Assembly (NCBI GenBank): GCA_020634395.1
Contig: JACKBU010000001.1
Location: 124,001-188,000 of the forward strand
Source: Ardenticatenaceae bacterium
Lineage (GTDB): Bacteria > Chloroflexota > Anaerolineae > Promineifilales > Promineifilaceae
DNA: 64,000 bases
Reading direction: 5' to 3'
The position numbers and the translations under genes are program-made. Of the stretch, positions 34,366-43,489 are shown piece after piece (within the stretch, counting starts at the first letter, position 1; each line of letters starts with the position of its first letter). The notes under the pieces are model-generated. The model did no database searches, had not been told where the DNA came from, and saw nothing but the letters and a program-made list of their open reading frames with translations.

Positions 34366-34398
34366 CCCCTTTGGAAAACACTTCGTGGGAGACGCGTT

Positions 34399-35826
34399 AT
34401 GACAATGCGAAGATTGATCACTGCAGACGATGTCATTGAAGCACTGCGGGTTTGGCATGGCAACGAGACGCAAAACTGGCCGTTGGCTCACATGCGCATT
34501 GGCCTGGAAGCCACGCGCAATGAAGAGGCTTTTAGCAGCCTGGCTGAGGGCGGTCCTGCGGCACAAAATCGCGCCGTGCTCAGTTGGGGCTTAGCTCTGC
34601 TGCGTTCGGTTTCTCCAGAAGCAGAAGAGTTGCTGCGTGAACGTTTTGAGCACCGGCGAGATGTGCTGGCCGTGGCGAATAGGCTGAATGTGTCGGAGTC
34701 GAGCATTTATTATCGACAGCGCCAGGCAATCAATCAACTAACCGATATCTTGAATAATTTGGAGGAAAGCAGCGGGAACAACTGGCGCGAACGGATGATT
34801 AACCGCCTGGACTTGCCTTCTTACTCGAAGTTGGTGGGAGTTGAAGAAGCGCGCCAGACTCTGTTGGAGGCACTTTCCCGGAACAGCAGTCACTTTATCA
34901 TTTCGATTGACGGTCTGGGGGGCATGGGTAAAACCGCGCTGGCCGATCAGGTTACGCGCGATATGATTGATGCTATGCAGTTTGATGAAATAGCCTGGAC
35001 AACCGCGAAGCAAACACACCTTTCTACGCTAGGCCGTTTGAAGGTTGAAAGCGGACGGCCGTCGCTCACCTTCCCCCTTTTAATCGACAAACTGGCCGAT
35101 CAGTTTGAAATTCCCATGAATTCCTTCAATTCACAATTGCAACGGCAAAAAATCACCAAACAATACTTACAGGAACGGCCGTGTCTAGTGGTCATCGACA
35201 ATCTGGAAACCGTAGCTGACTATCGCAGCCTTTTGCCTTCTCTGAGAAAGTGGCAGAATCCCAGCAAGTTTTTGCTCACTTCGCGCTTTCGCTTGCTTGA
35301 TGAACCCGATGTATTTTCAATCTCGCAAAAGGAACTAACTTTAGAGGGCGCTTATGAACTCATCCGGCTGGAAGCCCGGCGAACGGGTTTTGCCTCCTTG
35401 GCCGACGCTGATGAGGGCGAATTAAAACCCATCTATGATGCGGTGGGCGGCAATCCACTCGCTCTAAAACTTATCGTCGGCCAGCTTAAGTTTCGCTCCT
35501 TACCGCGCGTCCTCAGCCGCTTTGATCAGGGTGGCGGCGAGCAAAATAGAGATGAACTGTTTGAATATATTTACCGGGAAATCTGGGAAACGCTGCACGA
35601 TGAAAGCAAAATGACGCTACTTGCGCTCACCCAGGCTGGAGCCACGGGGTTTACCTTTGAACATTTGGTTAACGTCTCCGGTTTACCGGAGAACGTAGTT
35701 GATCAATCTCTAGAAAAACTGATCCTTCTGTCGCTGGTGGACATTGGCGGCAACTTGTTAGAGCGACGGTACCGTTTGCACCGGTTGACGGAAGTCTTTT
35801 TGCTCAAAATGTTTGATGAAGGATGA
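34399..35826 (+). CDS. HTH-NB-ARC STAND-type regulator
   Basis: A 475-residue STAND ATPase. Residues about 75-115 look like a sigma-region-4/LuxR-like helix-turn-helix (LAVANRLNVSESSIYYRQRQAI). The NB-ARC domain follows, with Walker A GLGGMGKTAL near residues 172-181, Walker B CLVVIDNLE, a sensor-like FLLTSRFR and the GNPLALKL motif. The C-terminal winged-helix region (TFEHLVNVSGLPENVVDQSLEKLILLSLV) closes the ATPase. No sensor repeats are present in this chain; they are supplied by the TPR protein encoded next, whose ATG overlaps this stop (ATGA). Together they form a split STAND sensor. The activating ligand is unknown; a neighbouring secreted peptide is a candidate. Confidence 0.8.
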   Translation: MTMRRLITADDVIEALRVWHGNETQNWPLAHMRIGLEATRNEEAFSSLAEGGPAAQNRAVLSWGLALLRSVSPEAEELLRERFEHRRDVLAVANRLNVSESSIYYRQRQAINQLTDILNNLEESSGNNWRERMINRLDLPSYSKLVGVEEARQTLLEALSRNSSHFIISIDGLGGMGKTALADQVTRDMIDAMQFDEIAWTTAKQTHLSTLGRLKVESGRPSLTFPLLIDKLADQFEIPMNSFNSQLQRQKITKQYLQERPCLVVIDNLETVADYRSLLPSLRKWQNPSKFLLTSRFRLLDEPDVFSISQKELTLEGAYELIRLEARRTGFASLADADEGELKPIYDAVGGNPLALKLIVGQLKFRSLPRVLSRFDQGGGEQNRDELFEYIYREIWETLHDESKMTLLALTQAGATGFTFEHLVNVSGLPENVVDQSLEKLILLSLVDIGGNLLERRYRLHRLTEVFLLKMFDEG

Positions 35827-37046
35827 CAATCGTAATTTCCGACCAACGTAAATGGACAGAAGTGTTACGGCGGCAAAAGTTGGCCAACGCTGAACGCTGG
35901 CTGACTATTATGGAAAACAAAAAAGATCTCAGCGGATTTATTTTAAGTGATTACGACAATTTACTGCGCGCCTTGGAGACAACACTAGAAAATCCTGACT
36001 CTTTTACACTAGCATATCAGCTTATTCAAAGGCTTAATACTGTCGTTTTTGGGTTCGCCGATTGGGATCGCTGGCTCCATTACTTGCAGCAGGCACTGCG
36101 TACCTGTGAATCGCTGCAGCGAGAAGAAGAGGAGGCCCATTTATTAACGATGATCGCCCGAATCTTCTTACACCAAGGAGATTTAGATAAGGCCAAAATC
36201 TATTTCCAGAAAAGCGCAGCCAAGTTCAAGGATATTGGCGATCAAGTTAACTATGGCAAAGCGTTAGGAAAACTTTCCAATGTCTACGTGTTGCAGGACG
36301 ACCTGGTGATGAGCGAACAGTTGTGTCAGGAGGCGCTTAAGATTGCTATGGCCTCTGAAGATAGTTTTGCTATCGGCCTGGCCTACCTGGATTTGTCACA
36401 CATTCATTTAAAGTCGCAAAATCTGCACGAGGGACTGGTAGTAGCCCGAAAAGCCCACGATATTTTTACAAAACTCGGCCAAAGCAAGTCAGGCGTCGTA
36501 GCCCTGATCAACATTGTAAGTATTCAGGCCCAGGCGGGCAATTGGGCGGAAGCGGAGTCCGTTTCCACCCAGTTAATGTCCATATTAGACACAACGGCCG
36601 ACATCAAATCCATAAGCCAACTGAAGAACAATCTGGGTATCGCCGCATTCAATCAGGGTGATTACGCGAAGGCAGAAACGTTGTGGCAGGAAGCCCTGCA
36701 GCTCAATACGCAGGTACAAAACCCCACAGAAATGGCAAACTTGTATAACAACCTGGGAATGGTGTATACAAAATTACACGAGTGGGAAACGGCCGAATCG
36801 ATGCTGCAGGAGTCGGCTAAAGCGTATCAGGATTTAGGCGATGTGTATTTATGGGCAAATGCACAGGATAACCTGGCCGAGTTGTTTGAAGCAAAAGGGG
36901 AAACGGCCGTGTCCCGGCAAATCGTTGAACGAGCAATTAGTGTGTTGGAAACAGCCCAAAAAAGCGCTCACCGCCAAAAACTATTAGCCAACATGACGGT
37001 TCGGTTGAAAAAATACAATTCAAACGCCCCCTCCACGCCGCACTGA
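35823..37046 (+). CDS. TPR-repeat protein, split partner of the NB-ARC regulator
   Basis: A 407-residue soluble protein made of about eight to nine tetratricopeptide repeats, for example the units around AHLLTMIARIFLHQGDLDKAKIYFQKS, the GKALGKLSNVYVLQDDLVMSEQLC block and MANLYNNLGMVYTKLHEWETAESML, each divided by short loops. The N-terminal 100 residues (RRQKLANAERWLTIMENKKDLSGFI onwards) are helical and could dock on the NB-ARC protein. It starts by a 4-bp stop/start overlap, which secures equal synthesis. In single-chain homologues (such as SARP regulators) this TPR part follows NB-ARC directly and acts as ligand sensor. Confidence 0.82.
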   Translation: MTIVISDQRKWTEVLRRQKLANAERWLTIMENKKDLSGFILSDYDNLLRALETTLENPDSFTLAYQLIQRLNTVVFGFADWDRWLHYLQQALRTCESLQREEEEAHLLTMIARIFLHQGDLDKAKIYFQKSAAKFKDIGDQVNYGKALGKLSNVYVLQDDLVMSEQLCQEALKIAMASEDSFAIGLAYLDLSHIHLKSQNLHEGLVVARKAHDIFTKLGQSKSGVVALINIVSIQAQAGNWAEAESVSTQLMSILDTTADIKSISQLKNNLGIAAFNQGDYAKAETLWQEALQLNTQVQNPTEMANLYNNLGMVYTKLHEWETAESMLQESAKAYQDLGDVYLWANAQDNLAELFEAKGETAVSRQIVERAISVLETAQKSAHRQKLLANMTVRLKKYNSNAPSTPH

Positions 37047-37107
37047 AACCTCATCTTCTCTTCTATTGCCTGCTAACCACCCAATCGTTTGCAGTAATTT
37101 AAAGGTG

Positions 37108-37140
37108 ATTTGTAGCTGTTTTGTAGTTGAATTACAGTTG
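37108..37140 (+). promoter_or_regulatory. Second triple 11-bp direct repeat (putative operator)
   Basis: ATTTGTAGCTG, TTTTGTAGTTG and AATTACAGTTG are consecutive 11-bp units. Their complements match the CT(A/G)CAA core at 34295-34327. They end 13-18 bp before candidate -10 boxes TATGTT/TATGCT (37154-37164) of the kinase gene, so they overlap or abut its -35. The rest of the 178-bp spacer shows no gene. Confidence 0.6.
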
Positions 37141-37224
37141 CTTAGACCACTTCTATGTTATGCTCACAGTTGAGGTGTTTAGGTGGACATTTCTTATTGT
37201 AGGTATTGAAGGGTATGCCTTTAT

Positions 37225-38058
37225 ATGACAACAATCAATCCCAATAACCACACCATTTTCTCTGATACCATCAAGCCACCATCCAACGGTTATAGGTCTG
37301 CATCAACTTACCAAAGTCAGAAAATGGAGCAGTTAGGTTACCTGGCAAGCAGTATCGCCCACGATTTCAACAATTTGCTTACCAGCATTATGGGACATGC
37401 CTCGCTCGCACTTATCAAACTTGCGCCAGAAGATGATGCGCGCCTGCACGTGGAACAAGCCGTCAAAACGGCCGAGTACGCAGCCATCCTCACTGCCCAG
37501 CTGCTCTCCTATTCTCAATACGAATACCCGGAAAAAGAGAGTATCGACCTGAATCACCTTGTTAGCGATACAGTTAACCTGCTAGGCTCGGTCCTCTTCC
37601 ACAACATTGACGTAAGCCTAAAACTTTCACCCAACCTGCCTCCGCTGGAAGCTAACCCGGCACAGCTTCAGCAAGTTATTATGAATCTTATTATCAATGC
37701 CACCGAGGCGATCTACGACTCCTCTGGCCAGATAAGCATTGAAACAGCTCGCAAACCGATCAGCAAAAGAAAAGCGCCCACATCAGTTGAAGGCTATCCC
37801 ATTCTGCCGGGAGAATATGTTGTCTTCCGTGTCGCCGATTCAGGCAGGGGGATGGACAAAGCCACGCTGGCTCATATATTCGAACCCTTCTATTCCACCA
37901 AATCTCAAGGTCGTGGTCTCGGTTTATCGGCCATTCGAGACATTGTTAAGCAGCACAATGGTGCTATCCAAGTTGAATCTGTTGTTGGCCAGGGCACAAT
38001 CTTTACGGTGTACTTACCTGTTCCCCAGCCAGCGACTATTCAGCAATCTGTTCACTAA
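37225..38058 (+). CDS. Soluble sensor-less histidine kinase
   Basis: A 277-residue kinase with no transmembrane or PAS domain. The dimerisation/phosphoacceptor helix has SSIAHDFNNLLTSIMGHASLA with His46. The ATPase domain shows the N box NLIINATEAI, G1 DSGRGMDK, F box FEPFYSTK and G2 GRGLGLSAI. The HDFNN-type H-box is typical of the NtrB/hybrid-PAS class. Only about 35 residues precede the H-box, so sensing must come from a partner. It sits 12 nt upstream of a receiver gene and downstream of repeats shared with the NB-ARC promoter. Confidence 0.9.
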   Translation: MTTINPNNHTIFSDTIKPPSNGYRSASTYQSQKMEQLGYLASSIAHDFNNLLTSIMGHASLALIKLAPEDDARLHVEQAVKTAEYAAILTAQLLSYSQYEYPEKESIDLNHLVSDTVNLLGSVLFHNIDVSLKLSPNLPPLEANPAQLQQVIMNLIINATEAIYDSSGQISIETARKPISKRKAPTSVEGYPILPGEYVVFRVADSGRGMDKATLAHIFEPFYSTKSQGRGLGLSAIRDIVKQHNGAIQVESVVGQGTIFTVYLPVPQPATIQQSVH

Positions 38059-38070
38059 CTAAAACACTTC

Positions 38071-38460
38071 ATGCCTGCCACTGTGATGGTCGTGGAAAAC
38101 GAAGTATTTGTATTGGAGGCGTTGGAGGACATCCTGGGCTCAGCCGGGCTTGTGTCAATTGGGGCCAGATCGGGCAAGGATGGCGTGACCATCTTTCAAA
38201 AACATCACCAGAACATTGACCTGGTGATTCTCGATCTTCATTTGCCGGGGATGAATGGTGTTGAGGTTCTAAAATCACTACGCGAGATAAAACCGGATAT
38301 CAAGGTCATCATTTCTTCTGGTTACGATGAACGGGATATTATTCGTCAACTAGGCGACCAGCCGCCAGCCACGATTCTGAAGAAACCCTATAATGCTCAA
38401 ACGTTGTTGGACCGTGTCGAAGATGAATTAAATCGCAATAACGACACGCTACACGGCTGA
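38071..38460 (+). CDS. Single-domain response regulator (CheY-like)
   Basis: A 129-residue receiver domain with phosphoacceptor Asp55 (NIDLVILDLHLPGMNG), the Ser/Thr switch in VIISSGYDE and the conserved lysine in ILKKPYN. The usual acidic pair near the N-terminus is Glu9-Asn10-Glu11 (VVENE), an atypical but possibly functional metal pocket. There is no output domain, so it would work by protein interaction. It is almost certainly the partner of the kinase 12 nt upstream. Its last 12 bases overlap the end of the convergent tlyA-like gene. Confidence 0.88.
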   Translation: MPATVMVVENEVFVLEALEDILGSAGLVSIGARSGKDGVTIFQKHHQNIDLVILDLHLPGMNGVEVLKSLREIKPDIKVIISSGYDERDIIRQLGDQPPATILKKPYNAQTLLDRVEDELNRNNDTLHG

Positions 38461-39240
38461 CACATCTATAAGTGCCTGTTCTACGGCCATTTCCCCCACC
38501 CCTCCTGCCTCTCCCAACCGCAGCCAGAGTAGAAATTCCACGTTGCCATCCGCGCCGGTTACCGGCGACCGCATCAAACCCCAGGGCACAAACCCATGCT
38601 GGCGGCTCCACTCCAGCATATCCAGCAAGACTTGCCGGTGAACGGCCGTATCCTTCACAATCCCTCCCTTACCCACCTGCTCCGGCCCCGCCTCAAACTG
38701 CGGTTTGATCAGCGCCACCACGTCACCAGCGGCATCCAGCCACTTCTGCACCGCCGGCAAAATGAGACGCAGCGAAATAAAGGAAACGTCAATGCACACA
38801 AAAGCCGCCGGTTCCGGCAGCGACTCCAGATAACGGGCATTGGTCCGCTCCATTACCACGACCCGCTCATCCTGGCGCAGTTTCCAATCCAACTGCCCAT
38901 ACCCTACGTCGATGGCGTAAACGCGTGCCGCGCCTTGCTGCAGCAGCACGTCGGTAAAACCGCCGGTACAGGCGCCCACATCGGCACAGACACGGCCGTT
39001 TACGGCCAGCCCAAACTCTTCCAGTGCCCCCGCCAACTTAAAACCCCCACGCCCCACGTAGGGCATAGGGGTTTTTAGCTCAATATTGGCGGTGGTGGAA
39101 ACGGCCGTACCAGCCTTATCCACCCGCTCGCCATCCACAAACACTTCGCCAGCCAAAATCAACGCCTGCCCTTTCGAGCGCGTGTCTGCCAGCCCGCGTT
39201 GCACCAACAATTTATCCAGGCGCTCTTTGTTCTTCGCCAT
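38449..39240 (-). CDS. tlyA: TlyA family rRNA methyltransferase (hemolysin A-like)
   Basis: A 263-residue protein. An N-terminal S4 RNA-binding domain (ERLDKLLVQRGLADTRSKGQ, ALILAGEVFVDGERV) is followed by an FtsJ-like methyltransferase with motif I DVGACTGGFTDVLLQ, AIDVGYGQLDWKLR and CIDVSFISLRLILPA. TlyA 2'-O-methylates cytidines in 16S and, in some bacteria, 23S rRNA, and its loss gives capreomycin resistance in mycobacteria. The hemolysin label is historical. Its 3' end overlaps the receiver gene convergently. Confidence 0.92.
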   Translation of the reverse strand: MAKNKERLDKLLVQRGLADTRSKGQALILAGEVFVDGERVDKAGTAVSTTANIELKTPMPYVGRGGFKLAGALEEFGLAVNGRVCADVGACTGGFTDVLLQQGAARVYAIDVGYGQLDWKLRQDERVVVMERTNARYLESLPEPAAFVCIDVSFISLRLILPAVQKWLDAAGDVVALIKPQFEAGPEQVGKGGIVKDTAVHRQVLLDMLEWSRQHGFVPWGLMRSPVTGADGNVEFLLWLRLGEAGGVGEMAVEQALIDVSAV

Positions 39241-39261
39241 GCAATCAGACTGCCAGACCGA

Positions 39262-40689
39262 TCAGGGAGTCGGTGACGGCGTCGGCGTTTCCGTGGGCGT
39301 GGATGACGGCGTCGGTGTCGTAGAAGCCGTCGGCGTTTGTGTGGGCGTGCCCGTCGGCGTCGGCGTACCGGTGACTGTAGGCGTATTGGTGATGGTCGGC
39401 GTATTGGTCGGTGTGCCGGAAGGCACAGGCGTACTGGTAGGTGTGCTTGTACCGGGCAGGCCATTGATTCGTACTTCTACCAGGGCATTGCCCTCGCCCT
39501 CATAATACTCAACACGCACCGTCCGCCTGCCAGACAGCGTGGCTTCTTTCCGGAACCACTGTGTACCATCATTTGGTCCCCACTGATTAATCAGGGTGTT
39601 GTTGTTTTCAAAGATCCGGATGCCATCATCGGAACGTACCAGGAATTCGTACGTCTTGTCGCTAAAGTCAATCGCCCGCGTCCAGCGAATGGAGAAGTTA
39701 TCGGATGGTAACCCATTGGGCGAACCAGAACCCCAGTTGAAGTTTATATCTGTGTCCTGGCGGATAAACGCCGGCGGTCCCGTTAAGTTATTGTTGGAAT
39801 AATACTCGCCCGCCCAGGCCGATTCGTTGAACAACTGCCAGGAAAAGCCGATATAGGCATTGCCAAAGTCTTCGTAATATTCAACGCGCAGGCGATGCTG
39901 ACCGGCGCCAAGCGCCCGGACGGCAAAAAAGACCCGGTTGCTGGCACCGCGCCACTCATCGATGATAACGACGTCATCCAGGTACACCCGCACGCCGTCA
40001 TCGCTGTAGGCATAAAAGAGATAGTTGGCCGTAGCAAACTCGACGGTTCGTTCCCACCGTACTGAGAAGTGATCCACAGGTATGCTGGAATCAGGCGAAC
40101 CGCCGCCCCAGTTAAAATTGATATTGGGATCATTACGCACAAGGACGGGCGTGCCGGAAAGGGACTGGTTATTGAAATACGAACCGCGCCAGTTGTTGGG
40201 GAACGGTGTGGCCGAGGCGGCAACGGCCGTTGCTGTCGCCGCGATTTGTGTCGCCGTGGCCGCCTGTTTCGTGGCCGACACGGCTGCAGTAGCTGTCACT
40301 GCCACGGCCGTCTGCGTGGAGCGCGGCACCGCCCGGGTCACCGTTGGCACCGGGCCGGAAATGCCGCCGCCACCTGACCAGATCAACCCGCCGGTGGCCG
40401 CCTGCCGGGTAGCAATGTCGGGGGGCACGGCCGTGTTCACAAAAGTCGGCGTGATATAGGGCGTATTGGTCGCTCGCGGCGTCCAGGTGGCCGTGGCATT
40501 GGCCGCTGGCAGGGCAGTGGAGCTCGGCGTCAACGTCGGCACTTCCGCCACAGACGCCGCCGTGGGCATAACTACCGCCTCCGTCTGGCACCCCGCAAGC
40601 ACAAACAAAGTCAAAGCTAACAGGAGCCCCGGCCGCCACAGCAGCAAGTTCCTTTGTTTCCTATTTTCAGGCGATGGCATCTTTCGCAT
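39262..40689 (-). CDS. Lipoprotein with two PA14 domains and Thr/Pro tail
   Basis: A 475-residue surface protein. A lipoprotein signal (LTLFVLAGCQTEA) leads into a Thr/Ala-rich region to about residue 160, then two PA14 domains. Each starts from a W-x-G-x-Y/F-F/Y-N-N motif (WRGSYFNNQSLSG and WAGEYYSNNNLTG) and contains NFNWGGGSPDSS/NFNWGSGSPNGL and the FSVRWER/FSIRWTR repeats. The C-terminus is a tail of TPT/TNTP repeats, probably a cell-wall-spanning or glycosylated stalk. PA14 modules bind carbohydrates. The ATG at 40689 follows GAGGAG; an upstream TTG is less likely. Confidence 0.85.
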   Translation of the reverse strand: MRKMPSPENRKQRNLLLWRPGLLLALTLFVLAGCQTEAVVMPTAASVAEVPTLTPSSTALPAANATATWTPRATNTPYITPTFVNTAVPPDIATRQAATGGLIWSGGGGISGPVPTVTRAVPRSTQTAVAVTATAAVSATKQAATATQIAATATAVAASATPFPNNWRGSYFNNQSLSGTPVLVRNDPNINFNWGGGSPDSSIPVDHFSVRWERTVEFATANYLFYAYSDDGVRVYLDDVVIIDEWRGASNRVFFAVRALGAGQHRLRVEYYEDFGNAYIGFSWQLFNESAWAGEYYSNNNLTGPPAFIRQDTDINFNWGSGSPNGLPSDNFSIRWTRAIDFSDKTYEFLVRSDDGIRIFENNNTLINQWGPNDGTQWFRKEATLSGRRTVRVEYYEGEGNALVEVRINGLPGTSTPTSTPVPSGTPTNTPTITNTPTVTGTPTPTGTPTQTPTASTTPTPSSTPTETPTPSPTP

Positions 40690-40769
40690 GGCCAATCACT
40701 CCTCACGAAGACACAAAACAGGCTGACATTATGTTTACGCGTTCTAGTTTACCATAAAACGCGCCAACA

Positions 40770-41726
40770 TTACATACCATTCTGTAAGCGGTTTAGCCAA
40801 TCGTTGAAGGCATCGGCCAATGCCTGGCGCAGGTGGATCTGCGGCTCCCAGCCCGTAGCGGCCCGAATTTTAGCATAGCTGCCGTACAGACAAGGTGTGT
40901 CCGACGGCCGCATGCGCTCCGGATCATAGGCAATGTCCACAGTCACCCCGGCCGTATCGATGAGCACATTAAGCAAATAGTGGATAGAGACTGGCTGCCC
41001 GGAACAGATGAGGTAGCTTTCGCCGGGGGCGCCGCGTTCGGCCAGGGCGATGTAGGCGCGGGCAATGTCGCGCACGTCGGTGAAATCCCGCTGCGCGTCC
41101 AGGTTGCCAACGGAAAGCCGCGGTGGTTTCTGGCCTAGCTTGATGGCCGCCAGTTGGCTGGCAAAGTCCGGCACGACAAAGCCGAGGGCCTGGCGTGGGC
41201 CAATGTGGTTAAACGGCCGTGCCTCCACCACGGGCAGTCCATACCGCTGCCAGTAAACGGCCGTCAACATCGCTGCCGCCCACTTGCTCACCCCATATGG
41301 ATGGCGCGGCTGAGGAACAGATGCTTCTGTCAGCGGCAAATCTTCCTGGCTGACGTAGCCATAAATCTCCGCGCTGGTCACCACGACCACTTTCGGCCGT
41401 CCAACAGCTACGGCTGCCTCCAATAAATTGGCCGTACCGCCCGTGTTGATGGCGATGGTTAGCGCGGGGTTGTCCCAGGAGCGGGCCGGGTACGCCTGCC
41501 CGGCCAGATGATAGATAACATCCGGCTGGACGCCGGCGACGGCCGTTTTCAAGGACTGCGGATTGAGCAAGTCCCCTTCGATGCCAGATAACGCCGGATG
41601 GTCGGGTAGTTGTTGGTGACTGGTAGCTGGATGCAGCAAGGCAACCACAGAGTGTCCCTGGGCAAGCAGTTGATCGACTAGGTGGGAACCGGCAAAACCA
41701 GTGGCGCCGGTTACAAATATCTGCAT
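40770..41726 (-). CDS. NAD-dependent sugar-nucleotide epimerase/reductase (GDP-6-deoxymannose reductase-like)
   Basis: A 318-residue extended short-chain dehydrogenase. The cofactor motif is TGATGFAGSHL and the catalytic residues are in VVTSAEIYGY and the YGVSKWAAA motif. SWDNPALTIAINTGGTANLLEA and ARPFNHIGPRQALGFVVPDFASQ closely resemble GDP-4-dehydro-6-deoxy-D-mannose reductase (Rmd), the last step to GDP-D-rhamnose. An epimerase of another nucleotide sugar is possible. A TATAAT box at about 41760-41765 (minus) and a G-rich segment precede the ATG. Confidence 0.85.
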   Translation of the reverse strand: MQIFVTGATGFAGSHLVDQLLAQGHSVVALLHPATSHQQLPDHPALSGIEGDLLNPQSLKTAVAGVQPDVIYHLAGQAYPARSWDNPALTIAINTGGTANLLEAAVAVGRPKVVVVTSAEIYGYVSQEDLPLTEASVPQPRHPYGVSKWAAAMLTAVYWQRYGLPVVEARPFNHIGPRQALGFVVPDFASQLAAIKLGQKPPRLSVGNLDAQRDFTDVRDIARAYIALAERGAPGESYLICSGQPVSIHYLLNVLIDTAGVTVDIAYDPERMRPSDTPCLYGSYAKIRAATGWEPQIHLRQALADAFNDWLNRLQNGM

Positions 41727-41794
41727 ACAAACCCCCGTCGGAATAGAAGAATTTAGGGGATTATACCTGTGACCCGGCGCAGAGCGTAATGGGG

Positions 41795-42493
41795 TCAGGC
41801 ACGGCCGTTCTGGGGCACGGCCGGTGAAGTCGTCGTCGGGCTAAATTTGCTCCGCTCTAGCAGCTTCAGGGCAAAAAGCAGCAGCCAAAACATAAAGGGA
41901 ATCAGCGCCGTCCGCTGAATGAGGCCAAACCACTCCTCGAAAACGCTTTGCGCCCCTGGCGACTTTGACGAAATGGTGAAGAAGATGACGGCCACCGCTT
42001 CTATGGTTCCCAATACGGCCGTCCACGCTTGAAAGGAGTGCCAGTCTGGATCTACCCGAAACCGGCGCAGGAACACAAAACAGGTTATCGGCATCAGCAA
42101 GAACACAATGCCGCCGGCGATACCGTGAATGATGCCGTGTACAGTGGCTTGCGCGGTTGGCGTTCCCATGGGATCCATCACAAAAGGACCGGATATCATA
42201 AACAAGACAGCCAGAATCGTCAGCAGCCAGGGACCACCCCGCGACGCTTTGCCACTGGGAAACTCAAGCGCAACACCGCGCGCGAACACCAGCAGCAGTA
42301 CACCCAAAATAATGAAGTTCAATATCTGGATCCAGCCCCGCGGGCCAAGCGAGAGCGCGCTGATGTACATGGAACGAGGGTTGTAACCGGGCCGCAGCCA
42401 ACCTTCAAGGGTAAAAGTGAGTACAAAGAGTGTCGGACCAATGATCCCCGCCCAGGCCGCAACACGACGCTGATTCAAGGCTGTTCTGTTCAT
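41795..42493 (-). CDS. DUF998 family membrane protein
   Basis: A 232-residue protein with about six transmembrane helices and the DUF998 pattern: AWAGIIGPTLFVLTFTLEGWLRPGY, PGYNPRSMYISALSLGPRGW, then repeated helices and ISGPFVMDPMGTP. Members are widespread integral membrane proteins with no assigned reaction. The ATG at 42493 (MNRTALNQRR) fits the family start; the open frame extends 21 codons further. The 222-bp spacer upstream, to the end of the NarL-type gene, shows no further gene. Confidence 0.8.
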   Translation of the reverse strand: MNRTALNQRRVAAWAGIIGPTLFVLTFTLEGWLRPGYNPRSMYISALSLGPRGWIQILNFIILGVLLLVFARGVALEFPSGKASRGGPWLLTILAVLFMISGPFVMDPMGTPTAQATVHGIIHGIAGGIVFLLMPITCFVFLRRFRVDPDWHSFQAWTAVLGTIEAVAVIFFTISSKSPGAQSVFEEWFGLIQRTALIPFMFWLLLFALKLLERSKFSPTTTSPAVPQNGRA

Positions 42494-42715
42494 GATTGAC
42501 TTTTGCCTACCGCTTTCAAAACTCACGTTAACATACACCAGCCGCCAAAACCACAAAGCAGGGAAATGATTGAGGGGAAAAGGATCGGGGAACTGGCGTT
42601 GGCTGACAGAAGGGGAGAAACACGGCCGTTTCCCTCACCTCCACCGCCTCACGGCCAGAAACTAATCACAAGCAGGCAAAAACGTCTGTGGAAAACCGGC
42701 AACCACTGGCCATTA

Positions 42716-43396
42716 TCACCTGCTTCTCGTCTCGCCGCCTGACGTATTATCCACCAGGTTATGGTCCAGGGCATAAACCACAGCCTCGACCCGGGTGCTG
42801 ACCTCTAACTTCTGAAAAATGCTGCGGATATGGTTTTTAACCGTGTTTGTGGCAATGAACAGCTCTTCTCCAATATCATCGTTGCCCATGCCCGTCACCA
42901 TCAGGCGCAGCACATCCATTTCCCGTTCCGTTAGATGAACCTGTTCTCTTTGAAACTGCCCTTGTCGGCGAACTGCACTGGCCAGGACGGGAGAAATTCG
43001 CGAGGAAAACCACTCCTCTCCGTTCGCCACCGCTTCAATAGCCTGTAAAAGGTCGCGGGGGTTATCCTCTTTTAACACATATCCGTTAACACCGGCTCGC
43101 AGAAGGTTTAGCATTTGATCTGCGTTTTTAGTAGCCGTCAGAATCACAATTTTCACATCGGGATGCTGCTCGTTCAGCTCACTGACGGTGTCAAACGCAC
43201 CCGGTCCAGGCATACTCACGTCAAGCAACAAAATGTCGGGCTGCGACAGGCGCATCATGTCCATCAACTCACTGGTACTGCCCGTCTCCCCCACGATCTG
43301 AATTTTTGGTTCTTGGGAAAGATACCCTGATAGCGTTTTCCGCAAGATGGCATGGTCATCAGCTATCAGGATCTTAATCGGCTCTGGTGAATGCAT
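42716..43396 (-). CDS. NarL/FixJ-type response regulator
   Basis: A 226-residue two-domain regulator. The receiver domain has the acidic pocket in LIADDHA, phosphoacceptor Asp in ILLLDVSMPG, the switch in ILTATKN and Lys in VLKEDNP. A LuxR-type helix-turn-helix follows (LTEREMDVLRLMVTGMGNDDI, ATNTVKNHIRSIFQKLEVSTR). The start at 43396 is chosen for AGAGGAGAA immediately upstream. A TATACT box lies at 43490-43495 on the minus strand. No kinase gene is adjacent; the divergent neighbour encodes a degenerate receiver. Confidence 0.93.
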   Translation of the reverse strand: MHSPEPIKILIADDHAILRKTLSGYLSQEPKIQIVGETGSTSELMDMMRLSQPDILLLDVSMPGPGAFDTVSELNEQHPDVKIVILTATKNADQMLNLLRAGVNGYVLKEDNPRDLLQAIEAVANGEEWFSSRISPVLASAVRRQGQFQREQVHLTEREMDVLRLMVTGMGNDDIGEELFIATNTVKNHIRSIFQKLEVSTRVEAVVYALDHNLVDNTSGGETRSR

Positions 43397-43489
43397 TTCT
43401 CCTCTACCCTTCTCGTTCAACCAACCACTTGATGCCAGATATACCAGAAACTATCAGCACTTTGTCGAAACAACGATGATTCTGCCTTT

